Source: Nitrospirota bacterium
Lineage (GTDB): Bacteria; Nitrospirota; Nitrospiria; Nitrospirales; UBA8639
DNA: 45,164 nucleotides
Direction: 5' to 3'
Assembly (NCBI GenBank): GCA_011088105.1
Contig: JAALKI010000021.1
Coordinates: forward strand, 1 to 45,164
Every line of letters starts with the position of its first letter. The stretch's first letter is position 1. Shown piece by piece: positions 28,362 through 36,801 of the stretch. The position numbers were made by a program, and so were the translations under genes. The notes below the pieces were generated by a model, which ran no database searches, was not told the origin of the DNA, and saw only the letters and a list, made by a program, of their open reading frames with translations.

Positions 28362-28391
28362 TTGCATTCATTACCGTGGCCCGTGTATAAA
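28362..28391 (+). promoter_or_regulatory. Candidate promoter of the second accessory unit
   Basis: TTGCAT (28362-28367), an 18-bp spacer and TATAAA (28386-28391), placed between the terminator at 28262-28313 and the radical SAM start at 28444. The position makes a promoter necessary here; the exact boxes are a reading of the sequence. Confidence 0.5.
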
Positions 28392-28443
28392 ATAAAAAAC
28401 ACGTAAATTTATGATACTGATTTGAACGATATGAGGGGTCTCT

Positions 28444-30225
28444 ATGAGGGTTTCCCTGTTATTTCCACCTAGCTGGCATCCTTCTCAACCATATTTGAGT
28501 CTTCCCTGCCTCACGGCATTTCTTGACCAAGCAGGCATTTCACAGAAAAGCCAACGCGATCTCAACATCGAGCTCCTTGACACAATCCTGACAAAGTCTT
28601 ATGGGCTTGAGGTCTATGAAAAGCTTATTGCGAAACTTAAAACACTTGAAAGTTCTACTTCTGGTGACACAGGTCCCAATAGCACTGAGCATTATGGTCG
28701 TTTGGTCGAGGCACTCGATCGTTTTCCTAATCTGATCGATGAAATAGAACCAGCCAAGTTTTCCTTACGAAGCGAAGACTTTTTCGATGTCGATCGGTAT
28801 CGGGAGTGCTTGTTCTTGATTGACCGATGGTTGGAGGTTGTCTCTGCTCTTTATTTTCCTACGAGAATCACGGTTGTTGATAACCAGTTGAGTTATTCCA
28901 TTTATTCTTCTCGGGATATCATGAAAGCGATTCAGGATGAAGAGCAAAATCCGTATATTGATTTATATCGACAACATTTTCTCAACTCTATTCTGAGTGA
29001 AGCGCCAGACTTAATAGGGGTTTCTATTACAGCAACGTCTCAAATTATTCCTGGTCTCACCCTCTGTCGGCTTCTTAAAGAAGGGAATCCGGACATTCAT
29101 GTTACGATTGGCGGAAGCATTTTTACGCGACTAGTTGATAATGTTCGACGGTGTGAACGCCTGTTCTCAGTGGTGGATGATTTTATTGTCTTTGAGGGAG
29201 AGACTGCGTTATTGGAACTTGTGAATCAACTTGAAGGGAAACGAGACTTTTCAAAAGTCCCGAATCTTATTTATCGTGAAGATGGAAAAGTTCGTGTTAA
29301 TCAGCCATTTTATTCAGAGAATTTAGCTCAGCATCCTGCGCCAAACTATGATGGGTTTCCACTTGATCGATACCTGGCTCCTTATACAGTATTGCCTGTC
29401 CAATTTTCTCGTGGGTGTTATTATAAAGATTGTGCCTTTTGCGCATTGACCCTTGACCATCAAAACTTTAGGCAGAAAGATCCGATAAAAGTGGTTGATG
29501 AGTTAGAGTCTCTTTCAAAGAAATATGATACGCCGTACTTTTTTTTCACGGATGAATGTTTAGCTCTCTCGCCGACCAGGCGACTATGTAAGGAAATGCT
29601 AAATCGGAGTTGTAATTTTCAATGGACGGCCGAACTACGGTTTGAAAAGAATTTATCTCGAGAGCTTTTGTCTCTCATGCGTGATGCGGGCTGTCACAAA
29701 ATCGTCTTTGGGTTAGAAACATACAATACACGAATGATGGATTTCATGAAGAAGGGTATTACCCAAGAAAGCGTCCAGCGCATTTGTTCAGACTGTGTCG
29801 ACCTTGGGATTGGCGTGCATTGTTATATTATTGTTGGGTTCCCAACAGAAACGGAAGAGGAAGCGTTGGAAACTATGAATTTTATTGTCAAGAATGACAA
29901 GCTCAACTCTTCTTATGGATTTTCCTGTCAGCCGTGTTTGTTTGACCTTGAGAAAGAGGCCCCAATTATGAATGATCCGGGTGGGTATGGGATCCGACGG
30001 ATCATGCGCCCGGCTTCAGAGGATTTGAGTTTGGGGTTTTTCTATGAGGTTCAACAGGGTATGTCGCCTCAAGAATCAGAAAAACTCTATCAACATGTGT
30101 ATGAAAAAGTCAGTGAAGTTGTTTGTGAATTGCCGTTCAATTATTCAATGGCCGATGGACTTCTCTATATTGCCCGGCATCATAATATGATCGAACGGTC
30201 ACAAGAGCAGCAAATGCCGGTGTAA
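28444..30225 (+). CDS. B12-binding-domain radical SAM protein
   Basis: 593 aa. The N-terminal ~300 residues include a cobalamin-binding-like Rossmann segment (LIGVSITATSQIIPG... and VTIGGSIFTR) without the DxHxxG base-off histidine motif. The radical SAM core follows with C325, C330 and C333 in RGCYYKDCAFC, that is Cx4Cx2C instead of the usual Cx3Cx2C, then FFFTDECLALS, TAELRFEKN and GLETYNTRMMDFMKKG typical of B12/rSAM enzymes. The substrate is unknown. It is the first gene of the unit with TatA, gamma-like subunit and cytochromes, so it may modify a cofactor or protein of that system; this is inference. GAGGGG precedes the ATG. Confidence 0.85.
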   Translation: MRVSLLFPPSWHPSQPYLSLPCLTAFLDQAGISQKSQRDLNIELLDTILTKSYGLEVYEKLIAKLKTLESSTSGDTGPNSTEHYGRLVEALDRFPNLIDEIEPAKFSLRSEDFFDVDRYRECLFLIDRWLEVVSALYFPTRITVVDNQLSYSIYSSRDIMKAIQDEEQNPYIDLYRQHFLNSILSEAPDLIGVSITATSQIIPGLTLCRLLKEGNPDIHVTIGGSIFTRLVDNVRRCERLFSVVDDFIVFEGETALLELVNQLEGKRDFSKVPNLIYREDGKVRVNQPFYSENLAQHPAPNYDGFPLDRYLAPYTVLPVQFSRGCYYKDCAFCALTLDHQNFRQKDPIKVVDELESLSKKYDTPYFFFTDECLALSPTRRLCKEMLNRSCNFQWTAELRFEKNLSRELLSLMRDAGCHKIVFGLETYNTRMMDFMKKGITQESVQRICSDCVDLGIGVHCYIIVGFPTETEEEALETMNFIVKNDKLNSSYGFSCQPCLFDLEKEAPIMNDPGGYGIRRIMRPASEDLSLGFFYEVQQGMSPQESEKLYQHVYEKVSEVVCELPFNYSMADGLLYIARHHNMIERSQEQQMPV

Positions 30226-30263
30226 ATATCCCCTGTTCGTCTTTCACTCAGAGGATCAATCCT

Positions 30264-31388
30264 ATGCAGCTTGGTGATAACCTGGCCCCTCGCCAGGCAG
30301 TAGATGCTACTGAAGGCCACGGTCTTCTCTTTGAATATACCCTGAAATGTCTCTTATTTGCTGGATTTTTTGAACTCGTTCTTTATCGACTTGTCTCGCG
30401 CCTAGGCATGCATCTTTCCAAATTGGCTGAAAAGTCAGAGGCTGTTCGGATCACCCTCCAAAGTTTATCCTCTTTGGGATTCGTGTTATTGAATCTCACG
30501 GCTATTCTCTTATTCCTCTTTATCTTTCTCCTCCTTGCACACAAGTTGAAGCAAACTCTGTATGTTGGGAAACTAGATGCCGTCGTGGTGCCTGCCGTTT
30601 CCATGCTTGTCCTCCTCACCGTCGTGTATTTAGTTTTTCCTCCAGCCATGCTTGGGTCTGTGATCTATAACGTCATTTTTATGGTTGTTTTATGTTTGTT
30701 AACGATAGAATTTATGCTCAGTCACCACGTGTGGTCTCAACGAATCATGGTAGGGTGTTTTGTCCTAGGGATTAGTGGGTGGGTCTATTACCAAATACTT
30801 TCTACAGGATATGGGCTCTTACGCATATTAGATGCGCCTCCGTTGGTCCATGAGATCAGCCGAGCCGGGGAAGCGCTGATGGTGGTCGCAAGCATACTCG
30901 TATTTTGGGCCTATGGCGGAACATCATTTTTTTCTAAAAACAAAGTGCAGCGCCACCGCGCCATGACATTGTTAGCGAGTGGAGGCGTGACATTTTTAGC
31001 GCTCTTGTTTTTGGACTATTTCCTCTCGCTCTTCAGCGCGGAAACTGCCTATGAAGTGCGGAAGGCTGGTGAAGGCATTGGGTGGATATTTCAAATGGGG
31101 ATGGGCTATACCTTTTATTTGCCATTTGCCTTATATATGGCAGGACTCATTTGTTGGTCCTATACCGTCGTAAAGTTGGTACTCATTGGTCGCATGGCGG
31201 GGTTTGGCCTCGGGTTGATGTTTATTGCAGGGTATGCCTTGCAACTGTCTCATTTGACACTGATGGTGGTTGTCGGGATGATGTTATTGAATATTGATAA
31301 ACGGGGCATTCTTGGAAAGTCGAAACCACGAGTCGATGAACGTGTCGCCTTTTCTCATGTCACGACAGCAGTTGGGGAAACTTCGTAA
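30264..31388 (+). CDS. Polytopic membrane protein of unknown function
   Basis: 374 aa with about ten hydrophobic helices spread from residue 25 to 350, short loops and a polar C-terminal tail. No cofactor motif is obvious; scattered His residues (for example MLSHHVW and QLSHLTL within or next to helices) could in principle bind heme. It lies 38 bp after the radical SAM gene, with GAGG before the ATG, and 31 bp before the TPR gene, so it is in the same unit. No family recognised. Confidence 0.7.
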   Translation: MQLGDNLAPRQAVDATEGHGLLFEYTLKCLLFAGFFELVLYRLVSRLGMHLSKLAEKSEAVRITLQSLSSLGFVLLNLTAILLFLFIFLLLAHKLKQTLYVGKLDAVVVPAVSMLVLLTVVYLVFPPAMLGSVIYNVIFMVVLCLLTIEFMLSHHVWSQRIMVGCFVLGISGWVYYQILSTGYGLLRILDAPPLVHEISRAGEALMVVASILVFWAYGGTSFFSKNKVQRHRAMTLLASGGVTFLALLFLDYFLSLFSAETAYEVRKAGEGIGWIFQMGMGYTFYLPFALYMAGLICWSYTVVKLVLIGRMAGFGLGLMFIAGYALQLSHLTLMVVVGMMLLNIDKRGILGKSKPRVDERVAFSHVTTAVGETS

Positions 31389-31419
31389 GAGTGAGCCATT
31401 AAAAGGGAAGGGATACACA

Positions 31420-32214
31420 GTGAGTAATGAAGAAGGAACAACGTCAGTGGGAGAAGTCGCCGAGTCTCAGTTGAGCCAGGATGAAGAAATTGCAGAAATC
31501 GAAAAATTGTTAGGGGAAGACCCTGATGACTTTCAGGCTCGATGCCGGTTAGGTGAATTATATTTTAGTAAGGGCCGTTTGGATGATGCTTTGGCCGAAG
31601 TCAAAAAGGCGATCGAAGTGGCTGAGAGCTTGCGAGTTGAAATGGATCGGTCGCTGGCCATGTATTATTCCAACCTTGGTACGATTTATGGGACCAAGGA
31701 GATGACCGAAGATGCGTTGCCACAGTTTAAGCGAGCGCTGGAGCTCAATGCTTATGACGTGTTGGCATTGTTTAATATGGGGAGATTGCATAGCGATAGG
31801 AAAGAATATATGCAGGCCAAGGAGTGTTTAGAACGGTTGATTGAAGTCACACCGGAAGACCCTGTTGCCTGGTACAACCTTGCTGGGGTATACGAGCAGC
31901 TCGATAACCCACAGGTTTCCGATTATAATACGTTGGATATGGCATTGCAGGCCTATATGAAAGTGTTGGAATTTGATCCAACTCATTTGGAATGTAGTTT
32001 TAAATTGATGGAAATTTCCCTGTCTGTCAACAAAACCGACTTAGCCATCACTGTGATGGAAGAAGCGGTCGAGCACAATCCTGATGAGCCATTGGCTTAT
32101 TATAATCTGATCAATACCTATGAAAAATGTAAATTGTTTGAAAAGGCTGAAGAGACGAGACAGCGTCTCAAACAGAGGTTTGCCAAACGGGCGCGAGAAG
32201 CCTCAACGACATGA
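31420..32214 (+). CDS. TPR-repeat protein
   Basis: 264 aa from the GTG at 31420, chosen because AAAAGGGAAGG lies just upstream and longer in-frame starts would overlap the membrane-protein gene. After an acidic N-terminus there are about five tetratricopeptide repeats (ARCRLGELYFSKGRLDDALAE, YSNLGTIYGTKEMTEDALPQFKRAL, and so on). No signal peptide, so cytoplasmic. TPR proteins are docking platforms; in this operon it may help assemble the exported respiratory proteins. It is 30 bp upstream of tatA. Confidence 0.8.
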   Translation: MSNEEGTTSVGEVAESQLSQDEEIAEIEKLLGEDPDDFQARCRLGELYFSKGRLDDALAEVKKAIEVAESLRVEMDRSLAMYYSNLGTIYGTKEMTEDALPQFKRALELNAYDVLALFNMGRLHSDRKEYMQAKECLERLIEVTPEDPVAWYNLAGVYEQLDNPQVSDYNTLDMALQAYMKVLEFDPTHLECSFKLMEISLSVNKTDLAITVMEEAVEHNPDEPLAYYNLINTYEKCKLFEKAEETRQRLKQRFAKRAREASTT

Positions 32215-32244
32215 TGCCGTCTTGCTAAAAAGGAGAGTGGACAG

Positions 32245-32508
32245 ATGTTTGGAAGTCTTGGTTTCACCGAACTTGTACTGATTCTGTTTATTGTGTTGAT
32301 TATTTTCGGGGCAGGGAAATTGCCACAATTAGGAGAAGGTGTTGGAAAAGCCATCAAAGGGTTTAAAAAGTCAGTTGAGGTTGATCCTCTTGAAGCAGAC
32401 GTGCAACATTCTGTTTCATCCACTCAGACTGCCCCAGTGAATGAGCCTGTTGCTGAAGCAAGTATGCCAGCACACCAACCAGAACCAGTATCAGTTTCAA
32501 AGGGCTAG
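32245..32508 (+). CDS. tatA: Twin-arginine translocase subunit TatA
   Basis: 87 aa. A single N-terminal helix with the TatA pattern [26 protein letters not shown] (in pieces: FGxxGxxEL, then [10 protein letters not shown]) is followed by the amphipathic [11 protein letters not shown] helix and a disordered tail. Phe-Gly before the lysine and the short length favour TatA over TatB. AAGGAG lies upstream. Its place next to gamma-like subunits and a TorD-like chaperone suggests a Tat pore component produced along with a folded, cofactor-loaded enzyme. No tatB or tatC here. Confidence 0.92.
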   Translation: MFGSLGFTELVLILFIVLIIFGAGKLPQLGEGVGKAIKGFKKSVEVDPLEADVQHSVSSTQTAPVNEPVAEASMPAHQPEPVSVSKG

Positions 32509-32595
32509 TATGTTAGAAATAAGATGATTAGCTATATGTCGCAACAGTGTAAAAAGCCACAACATTTAGAGGCTATTTAGGGTGAGGGACACGTA

Positions 32596-33849
32596 ATGGA
32601 AACAATGGTCATTCCGGAAATTGGAAAGATTGAAACCTTTGCAGGCAATGGAAAATCCAGAAGCACGGGAGATGGAAAGCGTGCAGTCAAGGCAGGGATT
32701 CCCTTGCCAAATCATATTGCCTTGGACCGCGAAGAACGATTTTTATATGTGGCCGAATGTGGATCGGATCGTGTTCGGCGTGTGGATCTAGAAACCGGCA
32801 TTATGCACAACTACGCGGGTACTGGAGAGACTTGCTACAGTGGCGATGAAGGACCTTGCGGAGAAGCCGGGCTCTATTTGCCGCTTGGCGTGGCCTGTGA
32901 TTCCCATAATGACGTGTATATTTGTGATTCAGGAAGCAGCCGCATAAGAAAAGTTGATCATCAGACCGGGATTATTACCACGGTTGTGGGAACAGGACAG
33001 TGGGGATTTAATGGTGATGGGCCGGCCCTGGAAGTGAACCTCACCTACCCGGCTGCGATCGCCTTTGGTCACCACGATGTTCTGTATATTGCGGATACCC
33101 AGGCGCATCGTATCAGGCGATATGATCCAACCACGGGCATGGTCACGACGATAGCAGGAACATGGACAACAGAAGATGAGGACCGAATCAGCCCACTGAC
33201 CGCCCAAAACCTTATTGTCTTATCCGGCGATGCCATTGGTATTGACTTTAGTGATGACCAAGGTTGGTTGCGTCCACAATGTTCAGATGGATTAGATCTT
33301 TCCTTATATCTCGATGATGGGCATCCAGCTCTGGAGGCGCGTCTTTATGATATTGTGGCTTTAGATGTTGATGCGCAGGGAAATCTCTTTGTCACAGATA
33401 AAGGCAGCAATCGAATTCGAAAGATTGATACCCAAACAGGAATCATTTCAACGGTGGCGGGTGTGTGCCGATACGGATATGATGGGGATGAAAAGTCGGC
33501 TGTGATGGCCATGCTCAATGTTCCAGAAGGGGCCGTGGTCGACCCACAAGGGCACCTCTACATTGCAGATTCTCAAAACCACCGTGTGCGGAAGGTGGAT
33601 GCACAGACAAACATGATTTCCACCATTGCCGGGAATGGCGACAGTGGCTACGATGACAAAAACATGGGAGGCTGTGGCGCTGCCCGGTTTGTTGCTAAAG
33701 AAGATGCGGGAATGCTCAAACATGGCGATGGGCGTCTGGCCGTTGAGGCCGTAGTCAACTCTCCCGCAGGCCTGACGCTTGATTCTCAAGGGCATTTGTA
33801 CATTTGTGAACGGAATGAAAATAAAATCCGGAGGGTAACGTTGTCGTGA
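32596..33849 (+). CDS. NHL-repeat beta-propeller protein
   Basis: 417 aa with about six NHL repeats of the form RIRKVD..TGIISTVAG followed by G..GDG and L..P.G/A (L/A.LDSQGHLYICE). That fills one six-bladed propeller. An insertion at about 195-235 (EDRISPLTAQ...LDLSLYLDDG) breaks the repeat spacing. No signal peptide or lipobox is visible although the neighbours are exported, so it appears cytoplasmic. Its role is unknown, perhaps as a binding surface in assembly. GTGAGG precedes the ATG. Confidence 0.85.
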   Translation: METMVIPEIGKIETFAGNGKSRSTGDGKRAVKAGIPLPNHIALDREERFLYVAECGSDRVRRVDLETGIMHNYAGTGETCYSGDEGPCGEAGLYLPLGVACDSHNDVYICDSGSSRIRKVDHQTGIITTVVGTGQWGFNGDGPALEVNLTYPAAIAFGHHDVLYIADTQAHRIRRYDPTTGMVTTIAGTWTTEDEDRISPLTAQNLIVLSGDAIGIDFSDDQGWLRPQCSDGLDLSLYLDDGHPALEARLYDIVALDVDAQGNLFVTDKGSNRIRKIDTQTGIISTVAGVCRYGYDGDEKSAVMAMLNVPEGAVVDPQGHLYIADSQNHRVRKVDAQTNMISTIAGNGDSGYDDKNMGGCGAARFVAKEDAGMLKHGDGRLAVEAVVNSPAGLTLDSQGHLYICERNENKIRRVTLS

Positions 33850-33952
33850 GATGGGTTCGGAGCTTCTGCCATCGTTGTTCTCCGCCACAGACAATGTATC
33901 GGGTCTACAGCAGTGATCATCCTTGGGGTATAATGGTTGACGGTGCACAGGG

Positions 33953-34807
33953 ATGAGAGGAGGGTGGCGCAGATGTCAACGATCCCGACTTGTCAGCCTG
34001 ACCACATTGGTGATTCTGAGTGCGGTTGTCGGTCTTGTTTGGTTTGATATCCCGATAGTCAGTTCCCATGGCGTCATTGTCCGGTCGCATTATGTAGCCG
34101 GAGACGTTCCTACCCATCCGACCGATGAGGCTTGGGCCTCTATCCCGCCGATGCCTATTCCCATGAGTGGGCAAATTGTGACTCGACCCGTATGGCCTGA
34201 GCCAAGTGCAAAGGCCTTATCCGTTCGCTCTCTTCACAATGGAAAAGAGATTGCCTTTCTGTTGGAGTGGCGGGATGCCACTGTCAATGAACGGCTCACG
34301 CCAGGTGTGTTTCGAGATGGGGTGGCTATCGCTCTACCCTTAGGAAATGCCCCAGCATTTTTTTGTATGGGGCAATTAGATCATTATGTGAACATTTGGC
34401 ATTGGAAAGCAGATTGGCAGAGTGATATCAATCGGCGAGTCGCGAGAGCGCAAGAAAAAGGTCGGAAGCGAAAGGGGATTCGACGATTTGAAGTAATCCC
34501 ACGACGACCTTCTTCTGTCGAGGATTTAATTGGTGGGGGATTTAGCACGCTCACTAGCAAAAAACGTCAGGGACGAATAAAAGGCCAAGCCCAATGGAAA
34601 CGTGGTTTTTGGCAAGTAGTTATGAAACGACCGCTCAGTCAAGAAACCGATGATCGAGAAAATGAGGCGATGTTGGAACCTGGTCGGCTGCAATCTGTGG
34701 CCTTTGCCATATGGAATGGTGAAAACCAAGAACGAAACGGTCAAAAAGCTGTTGCGACATGGATGCAGCTCATCATTGATCCGGTCAAAAAGGCGAATAA
34801 AGAATAG
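33953..34807 (+). CDS. Second heme-binding gamma-subunit paralogue (EbdC/NxrC-like)
   Basis: 284 aa. The N-terminus is Arg-rich with a hydrophobic segment (about 13-32), a signal peptide or anchor. The rest is colinear with the NxrC-like protein encoded at 27277: ligand candidates M139 in FFCMGQ and K225 in VVMKRP, NIWHWKADWQ, SSVEDL..GGFSTL, and the end AIWNGENQERNGQKAVATW. It differs by a basic Arg/Lys patch (about 160-185) where the other has a Tyr/Pro-rich loop. Presumably a periplasmic heme-b electron carrier for an alternative or second complex. TATAAT at 33929 lacks a matching -35 box. Confidence 0.78.
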   Translation: MRGGWRRCQRSRLVSLTTLVILSAVVGLVWFDIPIVSSHGVIVRSHYVAGDVPTHPTDEAWASIPPMPIPMSGQIVTRPVWPEPSAKALSVRSLHNGKEIAFLLEWRDATVNERLTPGVFRDGVAIALPLGNAPAFFCMGQLDHYVNIWHWKADWQSDINRRVARAQEKGRKRKGIRRFEVIPRRPSSVEDLIGGGFSTLTSKKRQGRIKGQAQWKRGFWQVVMKRPLSQETDDRENEAMLEPGRLQSVAFAIWNGENQERNGQKAVATWMQLIIDPVKKANKE

Positions 34808-34875
34808 CCCTATTTGCTTCAAATGGGCATATGTCCTCGTCTATCCGTTATGAGACGGAGGAAGAAAAGGAAAGA

Positions 34876-35316
34876 ATGATGTCCCTTTATCGATGTCTGG
34901 CGTCACTATTTCTCATGTTCTGCGTCATGAGTAGTCTTGTATTTGGAGCCGTCCAATCAGAAAAGAGGGCAGTCTCTGAAGAACAGGCTTTGGAACTTGG
35001 CGAAGAATTTGGAATTGTTGTTGGTGCCGTCGATCAAGAAATCCAAGAATTTTTAGGGCTGACTCGCGCGGAAGGTGTTGTGGTCTTTGAAGTCATTGGA
35101 GGCACCCCTGCAGACTTGGCGGGCATTAAATCTCGGGCGATCATCAAAGAAGTGGATTCCATGGAAATTAAAACGCTCGCCGACCTTGGACGTGCGCTGA
35201 AAGCCGCAATGCCGACTCAAAACTTTACCGTCGCCACATATGAACCCGCTGACTCAAATGACCAAGGGGTCTCTGGCGGTATTAATTTTCACTTTGTCAG
35301 AATTTTGAAGGATTAG
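34876..35316 (+). CDS. Exported single PDZ-domain protein
   Basis: 146 aa from the first of two ATGs at 34876, with AAAGGAAAG just upstream; a longer frame from 34831 has no ribosome site. Signal peptide about 1-26. The mature part is a PDZ-like fold with GVVVFEVIGGTPADLAGIKSRAIIKEVD and a following LADLGRAL helix, as in HtrA-type proteases, but without a protease domain. It may bind C-termini of periplasmic partners. Three bases separate its stop from the GTG that begins the next frame, so it is co-transcribed with the cytochromes. Confidence 0.75.
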   Translation: MMSLYRCLASLFLMFCVMSSLVFGAVQSEKRAVSEEQALELGEEFGIVVGAVDQEIQEFLGLTRAEGVVVFEVIGGTPADLAGIKSRAIIKEVDSMEIKTLADLGRALKAAMPTQNFTVATYEPADSNDQGVSGGINFHFVRILKD

Positions 35317-35334
35317 ATCGTGTTGAGGCAAAAA

Positions 35335-36642
35335 ATGTCTCTGGCGAGGTGCTGGTACAAGCAGAGCGGGATGATTGCTCTGGCTCTGTGTGTACTGCTG
35401 ATCTCTATGCAGATTGCCCTCGCCCAGGATCCAGTCTCATCACCAAACGATGAGGCGTGGCTCGAAGAAATTCAACACATTTTCGTGCCTTCAGATCAGT
35501 GCAAACAATGTCACGATCGGCATTATGAAGAATGGAAAGGGATGCGCGAACAGACGCCGGACCTGAAATCCTTTGGACGAGTTGATGGCGCGCTCTTACA
35601 TGGAACGGCCTTGACGTCGCCGGTGTTTCAAACGGTGTTGGGACTATGGTTAGAAACAGATCCGACGCAAGAAGAACGAACCAAATGTTTATCGTGTCAT
35701 GTCCCTGCAGTAACAGTCTTTCCCCAGCATACCGACAACGTGATTGCTCAGGTCATGGCTGGCCCCAAACACGTAAAAGTCGAAGGCATTGGGTGTTCAG
35801 CCTGCCATCTCATTAAGTCGACAGTGGATCATGCGGGGTCTCCTCCAACGTTTAAGATCGAGCCAAGTGCCACGATGTATGGGCCATATGATCAGCCAGA
35901 AGAAAACTTAGTGCACCCCTCCCATCAAGCACAGATATATAATGGCGCGAACTACTGTGCGGCCTGTCATTTTAGTAAAGTGAAGGATGTTACAAGTCCT
36001 AGTTTATCTGGTGAAATTCTAAAAGGCACCATTTGTCAGGATTGTCACATGGAACCATCGACGGGAAGCTCGACCTCCAAACGAGGAGCCCTAACCAGAC
36101 CCATCGGGCGCCATTGGTTTCAAGGTATTGTGATTCCAGGGATTATGTTGAGTAATCGTAATCTTCAGGCAGAGTGGTTTTCTCGGGTCGATATTGATGT
36201 TACCAAGATGACGAATGGAGTGGGCGGCACGGTGTTGGTGCGCAATGGAAGCCTCCCACACATGTTTCCCGGTGGAGATCCAGTCTTAAAACAGTTTTTT
36301 GTAACCATCCACATCAAAGACCAGGATGGGAACCTCTTGGCAAAAGAGGAAAAACGTTTTGGTTTAGGGTTTGATGAAATCCTTCGTGGTCCCATTCCAA
36401 CGCCTCTTGTGAACGGCGGAGTCACGCGAAAGATTCCATTTTTTCTCAATGTCCCAGAAGGAAAAACAGCCTCTTTGGTCGAAGCCGTTTTAAGCTATGC
36501 GCTAATCCCAAAACCGGATGAGGCAGTGAAAAGTCGATATATCGCAACTCTGAAAACCGAACATGAAAAAAAGTCCGCACACAATATTATTGAAGACTAC
36601 TCTACGGCAAGGCTATTAACATTCCGAACGAAAGACCTATAA
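35335..36642 (+). CDS. Five-heme cytochrome c (c554-like) with C-terminal beta domain
   Basis: 435 aa from the ATG at 35335, preferred over a GTG at 35320 because GAGG lies six bases upstream of it. Signal peptide to about residue 30. Five CxxCH sites start at C56, C118, C154, C208 and C234, in the layout of the cytochrome c554 family (CKQCH, then EEW, CLSCH, G..CSACHLI). The last ~170 residues have no heme site and look like a beta-sandwich. A periplasmic electron carrier, probably accepting electrons from the gamma-subunit complex. A close paralogue follows. Confidence 0.88.
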   Translation: MSLARCWYKQSGMIALALCVLLISMQIALAQDPVSSPNDEAWLEEIQHIFVPSDQCKQCHDRHYEEWKGMREQTPDLKSFGRVDGALLHGTALTSPVFQTVLGLWLETDPTQEERTKCLSCHVPAVTVFPQHTDNVIAQVMAGPKHVKVEGIGCSACHLIKSTVDHAGSPPTFKIEPSATMYGPYDQPEENLVHPSHQAQIYNGANYCAACHFSKVKDVTSPSLSGEILKGTICQDCHMEPSTGSSTSKRGALTRPIGRHWFQGIVIPGIMLSNRNLQAEWFSRVDIDVTKMTNGVGGTVLVRNGSLPHMFPGGDPVLKQFFVTIHIKDQDGNLLAKEEKRFGLGFDEILRGPIPTPLVNGGVTRKIPFFLNVPEGKTASLVEAVLSYALIPKPDEAVKSRYIATLKTEHEKKSAHNIIEDYSTARLLTFRTKDL

Positions 36643-36801
36643 ATGTTTGATTGTGCTTCAGCATGCGCATCTCTAATTCTAAGGCGATGCGATTGCTGTC
36701 CTTGATGTGTATACGTCGGAACACAGGCGTCACATGGTCGAATGCTCTGTGCCATACCCTGTGTCTTGCCTAGAACTTATGCAACCTGACTCATAACGAC
36801 T

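Noticed and set aside
33929-33934. TATAAT as a separate promoter for the second gamma-like gene
   Set aside because: No acceptable -35 box at 16-19 bp and the gap to the NHL gene is short; read-through transcription is simpler.
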